From NCBI RefSeq assembly GCF_014267175.1, contig NZ_JACMTR010000002.1, forward strand, positions 4,427,501-4,491,500: DNA of 64,000 nucleotides, read 5' to 3'. Below, in pieces: positions 50,350 to 59,676 of this stretch; the stretch's first letter is position 1, and each line of letters opens with the position of its first letter. Under the pieces are notes generated by a model. That model was not told the origin of the DNA, searched no databases, and was given only the letters and a program-made list of their open reading frames with translations. The position numbers and the translations under genes are program-made. Source of the DNA: Pseudonocardia sp. C8 (GTDB taxonomy: Bacteria; Actinomycetota; Actinomycetes; Mycobacteriales; Pseudonocardiaceae).

Positions 50350-52134
50350 TCAGCGCTGGGTGTAGTCCCGGAAGCCGTGCCCGGTCTTGCGGCCCAGCCG
50401 GCCCGCCGTCACCAGGTGCTCCAGCAGCGGCGCCGGCGCGAAGCCGGACTGGCGGAACTCCGAGTACAGCGACCGCTGGATCGCCAGCGACACGTCGAGG
50501 CCGACCACGTCGAGCAGCTCGAACGGCCCCATTGGCAGCGCGCAGCCGGTCTTCATGGCCGCATCGATGTCGTCGGCGGTCGCGTAGTGCGCCTGCAGCA
50601 TCTTCACCGCGTCGTTGAGGTACGGGAACAGCAGCGCGTTGACGATGAACCCGGCCCGGTCACCGCAGCGCACCGGCACCTTCTTCAGGTTCTTGGTCAC
50701 CTGCACCACGGTGGCGGCGACGTCGCGCGAGGTGCCGATGGTCGACACGACCTCGACCAGCTTCATCACCGGCGCCGGGTTGAAGAAGTGCATCCCCACG
50801 ACGTCGGCGGGCCGCCCGGTGGCGGCGGCGCACTCGACGATCGGCAGCGACGACGTCGTGGTCGCGAGGATCGCGCCCGGCTTGCAGATCTCGTCGAGCG
50901 CGCCGAACATCGCCCGCTTGACGTCGATCTCCTCGGCGACGGCCTCGACGACCAGGTCGACGTCGGCCATGTCCTCGAGCCGGGTGGTGCCGGTGATCCG
51001 GCCGATGATCGCGTCGCGGTCGGCCTCCTCGAGCTTCCCGCGGGCGACCGCCTTGTCCAGCGACCGGCGCACCTGCCCGACCGAGCCCTCGACCTTGGAC
51101 TCGCTGCGGCCGCGGACGACGACGTCGTACCCGGCCTTGGCGAACACCTCGACGATGCCCGACGCCATCGTGCCGGTGCCCACGACGCCGACCCGGTTGA
51201 CCTCCCGCAGCGTGACGTCGTCGGGGACGTCCGACGACGGCGTCTCGCCGTCCGGCACCACGGCCGAGGAGTGCGGCGCCTCGTAGCTGTAGAAGCCGCG
51301 CCCGCTCTTCCGGCCGAGCAGCCCGGCGCTGATCATCTGCTTGAACACCGGGTTCGGCGCGTGCATCAGGTTGCGCGACTCCCGGTACATCTGCTCGAGG
51401 ATCTCGTAGGCGGTGTCCAGGCCGATCAGGTCGAGCAGGGCCAGCGGGCCCATCGGGTAGCCGCAGCCGTAGCGCATGCCGGCGTCGATGTCCTCGCGGC
51501 TGGCGTAGCGCTCGGCGTACATCCGCGCGGCGTGGTTGAGGTAGCCGAACAGCAGCGCGTTCGCGATGAACCCGGCCCGGTCGCCGATGACGACCGGGAC
51601 CTTGCCCAGCGAGTCGGCGAACGCCTGCACGTCGTCGATCACGTCCGGCTCGGTGACGACGGTGCGCACCACCTCGACCAGCTTCTGCACCGGCGCCGGG
51701 TTGAAGAAGTGCATCCCGACGACCTTGCCGGGACGCGTGGTGCGCACGGCCAGCTCGGTCACCGACAGCGACGAGGTGTTGGTGCAGAGGATCGCGTCCT
51801 CGGCGACCACCTCGTCGACCGCGGCGAACGCCTCCGCCTTCGCCTCCAGGCTCTCCGGGATCGCCTCGACGACGAGCTGGGCCGGGGCCAGCTCGGACAG
51901 CGACGTGGTGATCGTGATGCGGCCCAGCAGCTCGTCGGCCTGTTCCTGGGTGAGCTTGCCCCGCTCGACCGCACGGCCGGTGGAGGCGGCCAGGTGCGCG
52001 CGGCCCCGCTCCCCCGCGGCCTCGTCGATCTCGACGGCGATCACTTCGAGACCGTTGCGGGCGAAGACCTCCACGATCCCCGCCCCCATCGTGCCGAGGC
52101 CGAGCACTCCGACCGTCCGGAACTCGCGTGCCAC
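50350..52134 (-). CDS. Tandem-domain 3-hydroxyacyl-CoA (3-hydroxybutyryl-CoA) dehydrogenase
   Basis: 594 residues from GTG 52134 with AGGAGG as ribosome-binding site. Two complete dehydrogenase units lie in tandem: the first has VGVLGLGTMGAGIVEVFARN, GMHFFNPAPVQKLVEVV and DRAGFIANALLFGYLN; the second, from about residue 308, has VGVVGTGTMASGIVEVFAKA, GMHFFNPAPVMKLVEVV and DRAGFIVNALLFPYLND. Both keep NAD motif and catalytic His/Glu. The first unit has Glu after beta-2 (VIAVEID), typical of NAD; the second has Arg (VVVRGRS), which may favour NADP. The enzyme oxidises or reduces 3-hydroxyacyl-CoA and could form 3-hydroxybutyryl-CoA on the way to crotonyl-CoA for Ccr. Confidence 0.92.
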   Translation of the reverse strand: MAREFRTVGVLGLGTMGAGIVEVFARNGLEVIAVEIDEAAGERGRAHLAASTGRAVERGKLTQEQADELLGRITITTSLSELAPAQLVVEAIPESLEAKAEAFAAVDEVVAEDAILCTNTSSLSVTELAVRTTRPGKVVGMHFFNPAPVQKLVEVVRTVVTEPDVIDDVQAFADSLGKVPVVIGDRAGFIANALLFGYLNHAARMYAERYASREDIDAGMRYGCGYPMGPLALLDLIGLDTAYEILEQMYRESRNLMHAPNPVFKQMISAGLLGRKSGRGFYSYEAPHSSAVVPDGETPSSDVPDDVTLREVNRVGVVGTGTMASGIVEVFAKAGYDVVVRGRSESKVEGSVGQVRRSLDKAVARGKLEEADRDAIIGRITGTTRLEDMADVDLVVEAVAEEIDVKRAMFGALDEICKPGAILATTTSSLPIVECAAATGRPADVVGMHFFNPAPVMKLVEVVSTIGTSRDVAATVVQVTKNLKKVPVRCGDRAGFIVNALLFPYLNDAVKMLQAHYATADDIDAAMKTGCALPMGPFELLDVVGLDVSLAIQRSLYSEFRQSGFAPAPLLEHLVTAGRLGRKTGHGFRDYTQR

Positions 52135-52196
52135 GCTGGAACCTCCTGGTTCGACGTCACTGTCTCGCGCGCGATCCTGCCATCCGATCCCCACCC

Positions 52197-52236
52197 GTGA
52201 GTGGTTCGGAGGGCCGTGACGCTGCTAACCACTCAC
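52197..52236 (-). terminator. Hairpin after the aldehyde dehydrogenase gene
   Basis: GTGAGTGGTT (52197-52206) and AACCACTCAC (52227-52236) form a 10-bp stem with a 20-nt loop. The dehydrogenase stop codon lies in the right arm. The left 22 bp (52194-52215) are identical to the left arm at 13551, but the inner stem is not preserved here. Confidence 0.6.
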
Positions 52237-53756
52237 AGGCGGCCGTGCCGCACCTTCACGATCCCGAGCAGCGCCTGCATGGTCTTCGCCGTCCGCCGGA
52301 AGCTCGTCACCACGATCGGCATCGCGAACCGCTGCCGGGCGATCGACTGGGCCCGGGTGAACTCGCGGAGCCCGTCGGCACCGTGGATCCGGCCGAAACC
52401 GGACTCGCCCACACCGCCGAACGGCAGCGCCGGGATCCCGGCGAACGAGATCACGCCGTTGATCGACACCATCCCGCAGCGCAGCCGCTCGGCGATCTCC
52501 TCGCCGCGCTTCGCGGAGAACACCGTGGCGCCGAGGCCGTAGCCGGTGGCGTTGGCCCGGCGGACCGCCTCGTCGACGTCCGGGACCCGGTTCACGACCA
52601 GCAGCGGGGCGAACGTCTCCTCGGTGACGGCGACCGACTCCTCGGGGACGTCCGCGATCACCACCGGGTCGATCCGGCCGTCGTCGCGCACCGAGTCGGC
52701 GCCGCCGACGATCGCCCGCCCGCCGGACGACAGGGCGTCGCCGACGTGCCGGCGCACGATGTCGGTCTGCGACGGCATCGTCATCGGCCCGAGGTCGCCC
52801 TCGTTCGCGGCCGTCCCGGTCCGGAGCTTCGCCGCGGTCGCGCGCACCTTCTCGAGGAATCGCCCGGCGACCGCGTCGACGACGTAGACCCGCTCGACGC
52901 CCACGCAGGTCTGGCCGGCGTTGGACATGCCGCCCCAGACGGCGGCGTCCGCGGCGGCGTCCAGGTCGGCGTCGGCGTCGACGATCAGCGGGTCCTTGCC
53001 GCCGCACTCCATCAGCACCGGCACCAGGTTCTCCGCGCACGCGGCCATCACCCGCCGCCCGGTGGCGGCCGACCCGGTGAAGGCGATCTTGCCGATCCCC
53101 GGGGCCCGGCACAGCTCGGCGCCGGTCGGCCCGAACCCGGTGACGACGGTCAGCAGCGGGTACCGGCCGACCTCCGGCACGGCCTCGGCGAGGGTCCGGG
53201 CGAGCTCGTGCCCGACCCCGGGAGTCAGCTCGGAGGGCTTGAACACGACGGTGTTGCCGGCCGCGAGCGCGTACGCGATCGAGCCCATCGGCGTGAAGAC
53301 CGGGTAGTTCCACGGCCCGATGACGCCCACGACCCCGAGCGGCCGGTACGCGACCGACGCCGCCTGGTTGGCCATGAGCAGCCCCGGCGAGACCGAGCGC
53401 TTCCCGAGCACCTTCTGCGCGTTGCCCGCGGCCCAGTCCAGGTGGTCGATCGCGAGGACGACCTCGAGCCGCGCGTCGTCGAACGGCTTCCCGGTCTCGT
53501 CGGCCACCACCCGCGCCACCCGGTCCAGCTGGGCGACCAGCACCTTCTTCCACGCAGCGAGGCGGCTGCGCCGGCCGGCGAACCCGAGGCCGTCCCACCA
53601 GGCGGCGGCCTCGGCCGCGGCGCGGACGGCGGCGCGGACGTGCTCGCCGTCGTGCACCGGGTAGCGGGCGAGCTCGGCACCGGTCCGCGGGGACAGCGAG
53701 GCGAACTCGTCCGGGGCGGGCGTCGTGGTCGCGGAGTCGGCAGCGGTGGCACTCAC
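52233..53756 (-). CDS. NAD(P)-dependent aldehyde dehydrogenase
   Basis: 507 residues. The catalytic Cys lies in NAGQTCVGVERVYV (near residue 285), the general-base Glu in LMECGGKDPLIVD, the Asn in VIGPWNYPVFTPM and the cofactor loop in IAFTGSAATGRRVM. It closely follows the succinate-semialdehyde/betaine-type subgroup architecture, but the substrate cannot be fixed. The stop lies in a hairpin before the hydroxyacyl-CoA dehydrogenase. It is 64 bp downstream of ehuA on the same strand and could be the last gene of the ectoine-uptake transcript or a separate unit. Confidence 0.9.
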   Translation of the reverse strand: MSATAADSATTTPAPDEFASLSPRTGAELARYPVHDGEHVRAAVRAAAEAAAWWDGLGFAGRRSRLAAWKKVLVAQLDRVARVVADETGKPFDDARLEVVLAIDHLDWAAGNAQKVLGKRSVSPGLLMANQAASVAYRPLGVVGVIGPWNYPVFTPMGSIAYALAAGNTVVFKPSELTPGVGHELARTLAEAVPEVGRYPLLTVVTGFGPTGAELCRAPGIGKIAFTGSAATGRRVMAACAENLVPVLMECGGKDPLIVDADADLDAAADAAVWGGMSNAGQTCVGVERVYVVDAVAGRFLEKVRATAAKLRTGTAANEGDLGPMTMPSQTDIVRRHVGDALSSGGRAIVGGADSVRDDGRIDPVVIADVPEESVAVTEETFAPLLVVNRVPDVDEAVRRANATGYGLGATVFSAKRGEEIAERLRCGMVSINGVISFAGIPALPFGGVGESGFGRIHGADGLREFTRAQSIARQRFAMPIVVTSFRRTAKTMQALLGIVKVRHGRL

Positions 53757-53820
53757 GTGATCAGCGTAAACGCACCGGCCGGGTCCGGTCGTGCCCGCGC
53801 TGGCCCGGTGGGGCCGGGCC

Positions 53821-54603
53821 TCAGCCGCGGCCGAGCACCGCGCGCAGGAACTCCCGGGTGCGTTGCTCGTGCGGGTCGTTGAACAGCTGCTCCGGGGGCC
53901 CCTGCTCCACGATCCGGCCGCTGTCGAACATCATCACCCGGTGCGCGAAGTCCCGCGCGAAGCCCATCTCGTGGGTGACGCAGAGGATCGTGATGTCGGT
54001 GGCCGCACCGATCTGCCGCAGGACGGCCAGCACGCCGGCGACCAGCTCCGGGTCCAGGGCCGAGGTGACCTCGTCGAGCAGCAGCACCTGCGGGCGCATG
54101 GCCAGCGCCCGGGCGATCGCGACCCGCTGCTGCTGGCCGCCGGACAGCCGGGTCGGGTGCTCGTCGATCTTCCCGGACAGCCCGACCAGGTCCAGCAGCT
54201 CCTCGGCGCGGGCGTCGGCCTCGGACCGGGACAGCCCCAGCACCCGGATCGGGGCCTCGGTCAGGTTGCCCCGCACGGTCATGTTCGGGAACAGGTTGAA
54301 CTGCTGGAACACCATCCCGATGGGCTTGCGGACATCCCGCAGGTGACGCTCGTCCGCGGGCACCAGGACGCCGCCCTGTTCGCGGTGCGTCAGGCACCGC
54401 CCGGCCACCGTGATCGTCCCGGCGTCGACCCGTTCGAGGGTCATGAGCAGCCGCAGGATCGTGGTCTTCCCGGATCCCGACGGCCCGATGAGCGTGACGT
54501 GCTCGCCCGGTGCGACCGTGAAGTCCAGCCGGTCGCACACCACGGTGTTGCCGAACCGCTTCTCGACGTGATCGAAGACGATCATCGGGTCAGGTGCCGA
54601 CAC
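53821..54603 (-). CDS. ehuA: Ectoine/hydroxyectoine-type ABC transporter ATPase
   Basis: 260 residues. Walker A is LIGPSGSGKTTILRLLM, signature LSGGQQQRVAIARAL, Walker B LLLDEVTSALDPELV and switch His CVTHEMGFARDF, the polar amino-acid transporter type. The N-terminal sequence VFDHVEKRFGNTVVCDRLDF and the insert LVPADERHLRDVRKPIGM are close to EhuA proteins. It energises uptake together with the two permeases (54590-55959) and the binding protein (55975-56880). It overlaps ehuD by 14 nt. Compatible-solute uptake is inferred from similarity; a polar amino acid is the alternative. Confidence 0.78.
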   Translation of the reverse strand: MSAPDPMIVFDHVEKRFGNTVVCDRLDFTVAPGEHVTLIGPSGSGKTTILRLLMTLERVDAGTITVAGRCLTHREQGGVLVPADERHLRDVRKPIGMVFQQFNLFPNMTVRGNLTEAPIRVLGLSRSEADARAEELLDLVGLSGKIDEHPTRLSGGQQQRVAIARALAMRPQVLLLDEVTSALDPELVAGVLAVLRQIGAATDITILCVTHEMGFARDFAHRVMMFDSGRIVEQGPPEQLFNDPHEQRTREFLRAVLGRG

Positions 54604-55249
54604 GGTTCCGCTCCAGTCGTCGGACCAGCATGGACGCCGGGTAGCTCAGCAGCAGGAAGAACAGCCCGGCCAGGGTGTAGGGCTCGACGTACCGGAACGT
54701 CTCCGACCCGACCTGCCGCCCGGCGTTGACCAGCTCCACGACGCCGATCGCCAGCAGCATCGGGACCTCCTTGAACATCGAGATCACGTAGTTGCCCAGC
54801 GCCGGCAGCACCCGCGGCACCGCCTGCGGCAGGATCACCGCCGTCCACACCCGGCTGCGCGGCAGGTTCAGCGCGGTCGCCGCCTCCCACTGCCCGCGCG
54901 GCACCGCATCGATCCCGGCCCGGTACACCTCCGAGGTGTAGGTGGCGTAGTGCACCCCGAGCGCGAGCACCCCGACCGTGAACGCGCCCAGCGTGATCCC
55001 GAACCCGGGCAGCACGAAGAACAGGAAGAACACCTGCACCAGCAGCGGCGTCGAGCGGACCACCTCGACGAACGCCCACAGCAGCTGGTCGAGCACCGGG
55101 ATCCGGGCCCGCCGCAGGACGGCGATGACCAGGCCGAGCACCAGGGCCAGCACCGACCCGAGCAGGGTGATCTCGACCGTGGTGACCAGCCCGCCCAGCA
55201 GCACCGGCAGGATCTCGATCGCGAAGCCCCAGTCCCAGAGCGGCATCAC
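54590..55249 (-). CDS. ehuD: Ectoine-type ABC permease
   Basis: 219 residues, His/Glu/Gln/Arg/opine-type permease with about five membrane segments. The cytoplasmic EAA loop reads EAATALNLPRSRVWTAVILP (near residue 125-145). LGGLVTTVEITLLGSVLALVL near the start and VRSTPLLVQVFFLFFVLPG are typical. The MFKEVPMLLAIGVVELVNAG segment is characteristic of the EhuD group. It overlaps ehuC by 4 nt and ehuA by 14 nt, so all are translationally coupled. Confidence 0.78.
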   Translation of the reverse strand: MMPLWDWGFAIEILPVLLGGLVTTVEITLLGSVLALVLGLVIAVLRRARIPVLDQLLWAFVEVVRSTPLLVQVFFLFFVLPGFGITLGAFTVGVLALGVHYATYTSEVYRAGIDAVPRGQWEAATALNLPRSRVWTAVILPQAVPRVLPALGNYVISMFKEVPMLLAIGVVELVNAGRQVGSETFRYVEPYTLAGLFFLLLSYPASMLVRRLERNRVGT

Positions 55250-55959
55250 GAACCCCCGCCCACTCCGGCCGGCAGCACCGGCCGCTGCCGCCCGACCGTG
55301 CGTCCGACGCGGGCCGCGGCCACCCGTTCCGCGAACCGCATCCCGGCCGTGATCAGCGCCGCGAGCAGCAGGTAGATCAGGAACACGATCCCGAAGATGA
55401 GCAGGGTGTCCTGGCCGAACGCCGGGATGAGCACGTCACGGGCCTGCCGGGTCACCTCCTCGACGGTGATCAGGGAGAGGATCGCGCTGGACTTCAGCAG
55501 CTGGATGAAGAGGTTGTTCATCGGCGGCAGCGCCTCCACCACGGCCTGCGGCAGGATCACCCGGCGCATCCGCTGGACCGGTCCGAGGCCGAGCGCGATC
55601 GCGGCCTCGTACTGCGCGCGGGGCACCGACTGGACCGCACCGCGCACGACCTCCGCCCCGTACGCGCCGTGGTTGAGCCCGAGCACGATCACGCCGGCCC
55701 ACAGCGGGACGAGCTGGTAACCCACCAGCACCGGCAGCACGAAGTAGATCCAGAACATCTGGACCACCTCGGACGTGCCGCGGAAGCCCTCCACGTAGAT
55801 CCGGGACAGCACCCGCACCCACCGCTGCGGCGCGAGCAGCATCAATCCCGCGACCACCGCGAGCACGATGGTCAGCACGATCCCGCCGACGGTGGCCACC
55901 ACCGTCTGCGGGAGTCCCTCGGCCAGGACGGCGAGGATCGTCGGCAGGTTGTCCAGCAC
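55246..55959 (-). CDS. ehuC: Ectoine-type ABC permease
   Basis: 237 residues. Membrane segments begin with PQTVVATVGGIVLTIVLAVV; the EAA loop is YEAAIALGLGPVQRMRRVIL, and EGFRGTSEVVQMFWIYFVLP precedes it. The SSAILSLITVEEVTRQARD region is typical of this permease group. The C-terminus has a basic tail of about 25 residues. It forms the heterodimeric channel with the ehuD product. The binding protein gene ends 15 bp upstream. Confidence 0.78.
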   Translation of the reverse strand: MLDNLPTILAVLAEGLPQTVVATVGGIVLTIVLAVVAGLMLLAPQRWVRVLSRIYVEGFRGTSEVVQMFWIYFVLPVLVGYQLVPLWAGVIVLGLNHGAYGAEVVRGAVQSVPRAQYEAAIALGLGPVQRMRRVILPQAVVEALPPMNNLFIQLLKSSAILSLITVEEVTRQARDVLIPAFGQDTLLIFGIVFLIYLLLAALITAGMRFAERVAAARVGRTVGRQRPVLPAGVGGGS

Positions 55960-55974
55960 GAGCGTCGCCCGCGG

Positions 55975-56880
55975 TCAGGCCGCGCAGAGCCGCTCGGTGG
56001 TGACCTCCGGCCCCGGCAGGTTCTCCTCGGTGAAGCCGAACGGGCCGGCCAGCTGCAGCCACCGCCCGCTCTCGTGCAGCTTGCGGAGCTCGCCGTTGAA
56101 GGCGTTCCGGAACTCGTCCTCGCCGTGGCGGAACACGAACGCGCCGGCCGAGATCGTCTCCTCGCCGTTGATCACGGGGAAGAAGCCCGGCGTGACCTCG
56201 ACCGCGGCGCCCGGGTTCTTCTTCACCACGTCGTTCAGCGAGATGTTGGTCAGCGCGGCGGCGTCGGCCCGGCCCGCGGTCACCGCCTGCAGCAGCGAGT
56301 TCTGCGCGTCCAGCACCTGGATCTGGGCCTCGGGCACCCCGCTGTCGGTGGCGTACCCCTGCTCGACCGCGCCGCTGAGCACCGCCAGGCGCAGCCGCTT
56401 CGTCCGGACGTCGTCGAAGGTCGCCACGCGCTGCGGGTTGCCCCGGGGCACGAGGAACGCGGTGGGCGCGGTGTAGTCCGGGATCGAGAACGCCGCGTTG
56501 CGGCAGCGCTCGGGGTTGATGAACATGCCGGCGGTGACCAGGTCGAACTGGCGGGCGTTCAGCGCCGGGATCAGCGAGCCGAAGTCGACGGGCGTCGCCT
56601 GGACCTCGGGGACACCCAGTGCCTGCAGCACCGCGCGCCCGACCTCGACCGACTCCCCGGTCACCCGCCCGCTCGGGTCGGTGAACCCGTAGGGGGCCTC
56701 GTTCGCGATACCGATCTTGATCGTCCCGGCCTCCCGGGCGGCGGCCAGCGTGCCGCCCTGGCCCCCGCCCCCGCCGGTCTGGGTGCAGGCCGAGAGCACC
56801 GCGGGCCCGCCGAGCGCCACCGCCCCGGCCACCGCGACACGCCGGAAGAACTGCCGCCGGGTGTAACCACCATCGGACAT
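55975..56880 (-). CDS. ehuB: Ectoine-type solute-binding lipoprotein
   Basis: 301 residues. The N-terminus has a twin-arginine-like motif (TRRQFFRRVAVAGAVAL) and a lipobox LSAC near residue 32, so export by Tat and lipid anchoring outside the membrane are likely. The mature part is a family-3 solute-binding protein (KIGIANEAPYGFTDPSGRVT, then PEVQATPVDFGSLIPALNAR and DLVTAGMFINPERC), with the Ehu-typical FINPERC segment. ATG 56880 follows AAGGAGG. It is the first gene of the ehuBCDA operon. The 141-bp upstream spacer shared with nucS contains GAATTAGGG-like AT-rich bases near 56978, but no firm promoter. Confidence 0.8.
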   Translation of the reverse strand: MSDGGYTRRQFFRRVAVAGAVALGGPAVLSACTQTGGGGGQGGTLAAAREAGTIKIGIANEAPYGFTDPSGRVTGESVEVGRAVLQALGVPEVQATPVDFGSLIPALNARQFDLVTAGMFINPERCRNAAFSIPDYTAPTAFLVPRGNPQRVATFDDVRTKRLRLAVLSGAVEQGYATDSGVPEAQIQVLDAQNSLLQAVTAGRADAAALTNISLNDVVKKNPGAAVEVTPGFFPVINGEETISAGAFVFRHGEDEFRNAFNGELRKLHESGRWLQLAGPFGFTEENLPGPEVTTERLCAA

Positions 56881-57021
56881 GAGGGCCTCCTTGCCGGTGT
56901 CCTGCACGGCATGCCGGTAGGCAGCAGAACCTAGGGGGCACTCGATCGTGGCGGCATAGTCGTTACCGGACCGCAATCCGAATTAGGGCGTGTCGTGGCC
57001 CGGAGACCTGCGGCCGGCGAA

Positions 57022-57690
57022 TCAGAACAGCAGCAGGTCGTCGCGCTGCATCCCGCGCAGCGCGTCGTAGTCCACGGCGACGCAGCGGATCCCCCGGTCG
57101 GTCGCCAGGGTCCGGGCCTGCGGCCGGATCTGCTGCGCGGCGAACACGCCCTGGACCGGGGCGAGCAGCGGGTCGCGGTTCATGAGCTCGAGGTAGCGGG
57201 TGAGCTGCTCGACGCCGTCGATCTCGCCGCGGCGCTTCACCTCGACCGCGACGTGCCCGCCGTCGGCGTCACGGCACAGCAGGTCGACCGGGCCGACGGC
57301 CGTCATGTACTCGCGGCGGACCAGCGTCCAGCCGTCGCCGAAGGTCTCCGGGTGCGCGGCGAGCAGCTCCTGCAGGTGCGCCTCGACGCCGTCCTTGACC
57401 AGGCCGGGGTCGACGCCGAGCTCGTGGGACGAGTCGTGCAGCACCTCGTCGATGGTGATCACGAGCGACTCGTCGGCCTTGTTGCGCACCGTCCACACCC
57501 CGGACTCCTCGGTGAGCCAGCACGGCGGCGACATCCAGTTCAGCGGCTTGTAGGCGCGGTCGTCGGCGTGCACGCTCACCGAGCCGTCCGCCTTGACCAG
57601 CAGCAACCGGGGGGCCATGGGGAGGTGGGCGGTCAGCCGTCCGACGTAGTCCACCTGGCAGCGGGCGATGACGAGACGCACCCGGCTCAC
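57022..57690 (-). CDS. nucS: Mismatch-specific endonuclease NucS/EndoMS
   Basis: 222 residues, very close to the length of the mycobacterial enzyme. The N-terminal dimerisation domain includes [37 protein letters not shown] and [13 protein letters not shown]. The RecB-like nuclease domain holds [20 protein letters not shown], with catalytic Asp, Glu and Lys present, followed by [18 protein letters not shown]. It ends DDLLLF, similar to a sliding-clamp binding tail. It cuts both strands at mismatches and replaces MutS/MutL in actinobacteria. GTG 57690 fits the homologous N-terminus ([11 protein letters not shown]). Divergent from the NUDIX gene by 61 bp. Confidence 0.96.
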   Translation of the reverse strand: MSRVRLVIARCQVDYVGRLTAHLPMAPRLLLVKADGSVSVHADDRAYKPLNWMSPPCWLTEESGVWTVRNKADESLVITIDEVLHDSSHELGVDPGLVKDGVEAHLQELLAAHPETFGDGWTLVRREYMTAVGPVDLLCRDADGGHVAVEVKRRGEIDGVEQLTRYLELMNRDPLLAPVQGVFAAQQIRPQARTLATDRGIRCVAVDYDALRGMQRDDLLLF

Positions 57691-57751
57691 TGTAAGGCGA
57701 CGGCGGCGGGCCGGGTGGGGCGGGTGAGCGGTGCTGCGCCAGGCTGGGCGG

Positions 57752-58291
57752 GTGATCGAGCAGACCGCCACCCGCCTGGTCTACGCGAACAGCTGGATGA
57801 CCGTCCGGGAGGACCGCATCCGCCGCCCGGACGGCACCGAGGGGATCTACGGCGTCGTCGACAAGCCGACCTACGCGCTGGTCGTCCCGCGCGACGATGC
57901 GGGACGGCTGCACCTCGTCGAGCAGTTCCGCTACCCGGTCGGCGAGCGCCGCTGGGAGTTCCCGGCCGGCACGGCGCCGGACCGGGACGACCAGGACCCG
58001 GCCGAGCTGGCGGTCCGCGAGCTCGTCGAGGAGACCGGCCTGCTGGCGACGACGTGGACGATGCTCGGCACCCTGGACGTCGCCCCCGGCATGTCCAGCC
58101 AGCGCGGCCACGTCTACCTGGCGACCGGGCTGACCGCCGGGCCGCCGCAGCGCGAGCACCAGGAACAGGACATGCGGGCCGCCTGGTTCACACCCGCCGA
58201 GTTCGAGGAGATGGCGCTGCGCGGCGAGCTCACCGATGCGCAGAGCCTCGCCGCGTACACCCTGCTGCGCCTGCACGACGCCCGGCGCTGA
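57752..58291 (+). CDS. NUDIX hydrolase, ADP-ribose pyrophosphatase-like
   Basis: 179 residues from GTG 57752. The NUDIX box runs from [19 protein letters not shown] to VEETGL, with REx2EE complete (near residues 85-95). The N-terminal dimer part ([18 protein letters not shown]) and [19 protein letters not shown] before the box are typical of ADP-ribose or nucleotide-sugar pyrophosphatases. It probably cleans up ADP-ribose or a nucleoside diphosphate sugar. It is 92 bp upstream of the sensor kinase start and may share its transcript. Confidence 0.88.
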   Translation: MIEQTATRLVYANSWMTVREDRIRRPDGTEGIYGVVDKPTYALVVPRDDAGRLHLVEQFRYPVGERRWEFPAGTAPDRDDQDPAELAVRELVEETGLLATTWTMLGTLDVAPGMSSQRGHVYLATGLTAGPPQREHQEQDMRAAWFTPAEFEEMALRGELTDAQSLAAYTLLRLHDARR

Positions 58292-58383
58292 CCGAGGGAC
58301 GGGACACCGGTGGCGGCCGCCTCTATCGTGGGCGCCATGATTCCGGCCTCACCGCTGCGGCCCGCCGTGACCAGGTGGTTGCC

Positions 58384-59676
58384 GTGACGGCCGGCCGCGG
58401 CCTCGGGCTCGGCGACCCGGAGCGGGAGAACGCCGTCCTGCTCGACATCATCGAGGCCACCGCATCCGGCCCCGGGGTGGAGCCGCTGGCCGCCGCCGTC
58501 GCCCGGGTGATCACCGAGGCGACCGCCACCGACGTCTGCTTCGTGCACGTCCTCGACGACACCGACACCGCGCTCACCCTGGCCGGTGCGACCCCGCCGT
58601 TCGACGCGCTGGTCGGCACCGTGCACCTGCCGCTCGGCCACGGGGTGAGCGGCTGGGTGGCCGCCCAGCGCACCCCCGCCGTCATCCAGGACGACAAGAC
58701 CTCCGACCCGCGCTACCTGCCGATCCCGGAGCTGCGCGGGGAGGACTACACCTCGATGGTGTCGGTGCCGATGCTCTCGGAGCCGTACGGCCTGGCCGGG
58801 GTGCTGAACGTGCACACCGTGCAGCGGCGCGAGTTCGGTGACCGGGACGTGCGGCTGCTGCTGGCGATCGGCCGGCTGCTGGCGGCGGCGCTGCACCAGG
58901 CCCGGATGCACCGGCGGCTGGAGGCCAGGGAGCGGGTGCACGAGCGGTTCGCCGAGCAGACCGTCGCCGCGCAGGAGACCGAGCGGCGCCGGCTCGCCCG
59001 CGACATCCACGACGGCATCTCGCAGCGGCTGGTCACGCTGTCGTTCCACCTGGACGCGGCCGGCACCCTGCTGTCGCAGGGCGAGGCCGGCGAGGCGCGC
59101 ACCCAGCTCGCGCGCGCCTCCGAGCTGGTCGGCACCACCCTGGACGAGGCGCGGGCGGCGATCGGCGCGCTGCGCCCACCGGTGCTCGACGACCTCGGCC
59201 TGGCCGGCGCGCTGGCCGGGCTGGCCCGCGACGTCCCCGAGGTGGACGTCCGGCTCGACCTCGACGAGCGGCGGCTCGCCGACCACGTCGAGGTGGCGCT
59301 GTACCGGATCGCCCAGGAGGCGCTGCAGAACGTGCACAAGCACGCCGGCGCCGGCCGGGTGCTGCTGCGGCTGGCGTGGGGCGACACCGGTGTCCGGCTG
59401 GAGATCGGCGACGACGGCGCGGGGTTCGCCACCTCGGGCGACGGGTACGGCATGACCTCGATGCGCGAGCGCGCCGAGCTGATCGGCGGGACGCTGGAGG
59501 TCCGCTCGCTGCCCGGCTCGGGCACGACGGTCGTGGTCACCGCGCCGTCCGGCACCGACCCGTCCGGCGACGAGCTCACGCCGGCAGACCTGCCCGGCCC
59601 CGGCGCACGTACGGGGTCACCGGGCTCAACCGGAGCGACGCCGGCAACCGGACGAGCACCTCTCGACGACCGGTGA
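58384..59676 (+). CDS. GAF-domain sensor histidine kinase (orphan)
   Basis: 430 residues from GTG 58384 preceded by AGGTGG. A GAF domain covers residues about 30-170 (LPLGHGVSGWVAAQRTPAVI, TSMVSVPMLSEPYGLAGVLN). A NarL-type kinase follows: phospho-acceptor LARDIHDGISQRLVTLSFHL (His about 213) and HATPase motifs (IAQEALQNVHKHA, IGDDGAGF, YGMTSMRERAELIGG). No membrane segments, so it senses inside the cell. No response regulator is adjacent. The final ~35 residues (after VVVTAPSG) are a Pro/Gly-rich tail that overlaps the convergent HxlR gene by 101 bp. Confidence 0.87.
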   Translation: MTAGRGLGLGDPERENAVLLDIIEATASGPGVEPLAAAVARVITEATATDVCFVHVLDDTDTALTLAGATPPFDALVGTVHLPLGHGVSGWVAAQRTPAVIQDDKTSDPRYLPIPELRGEDYTSMVSVPMLSEPYGLAGVLNVHTVQRREFGDRDVRLLLAIGRLLAAALHQARMHRRLEARERVHERFAEQTVAAQETERRRLARDIHDGISQRLVTLSFHLDAAGTLLSQGEAGEARTQLARASELVGTTLDEARAAIGALRPPVLDDLGLAGALAGLARDVPEVDVRLDLDERRLADHVEVALYRIAQEALQNVHKHAGAGRVLLRLAWGDTGVRLEIGDDGAGFATSGDGYGMTSMRERAELIGGTLEVRSLPGSGTTVVVTAPSGTDPSGDELTPADLPGPGARTGSPGSTGATPATGRAPLDDR

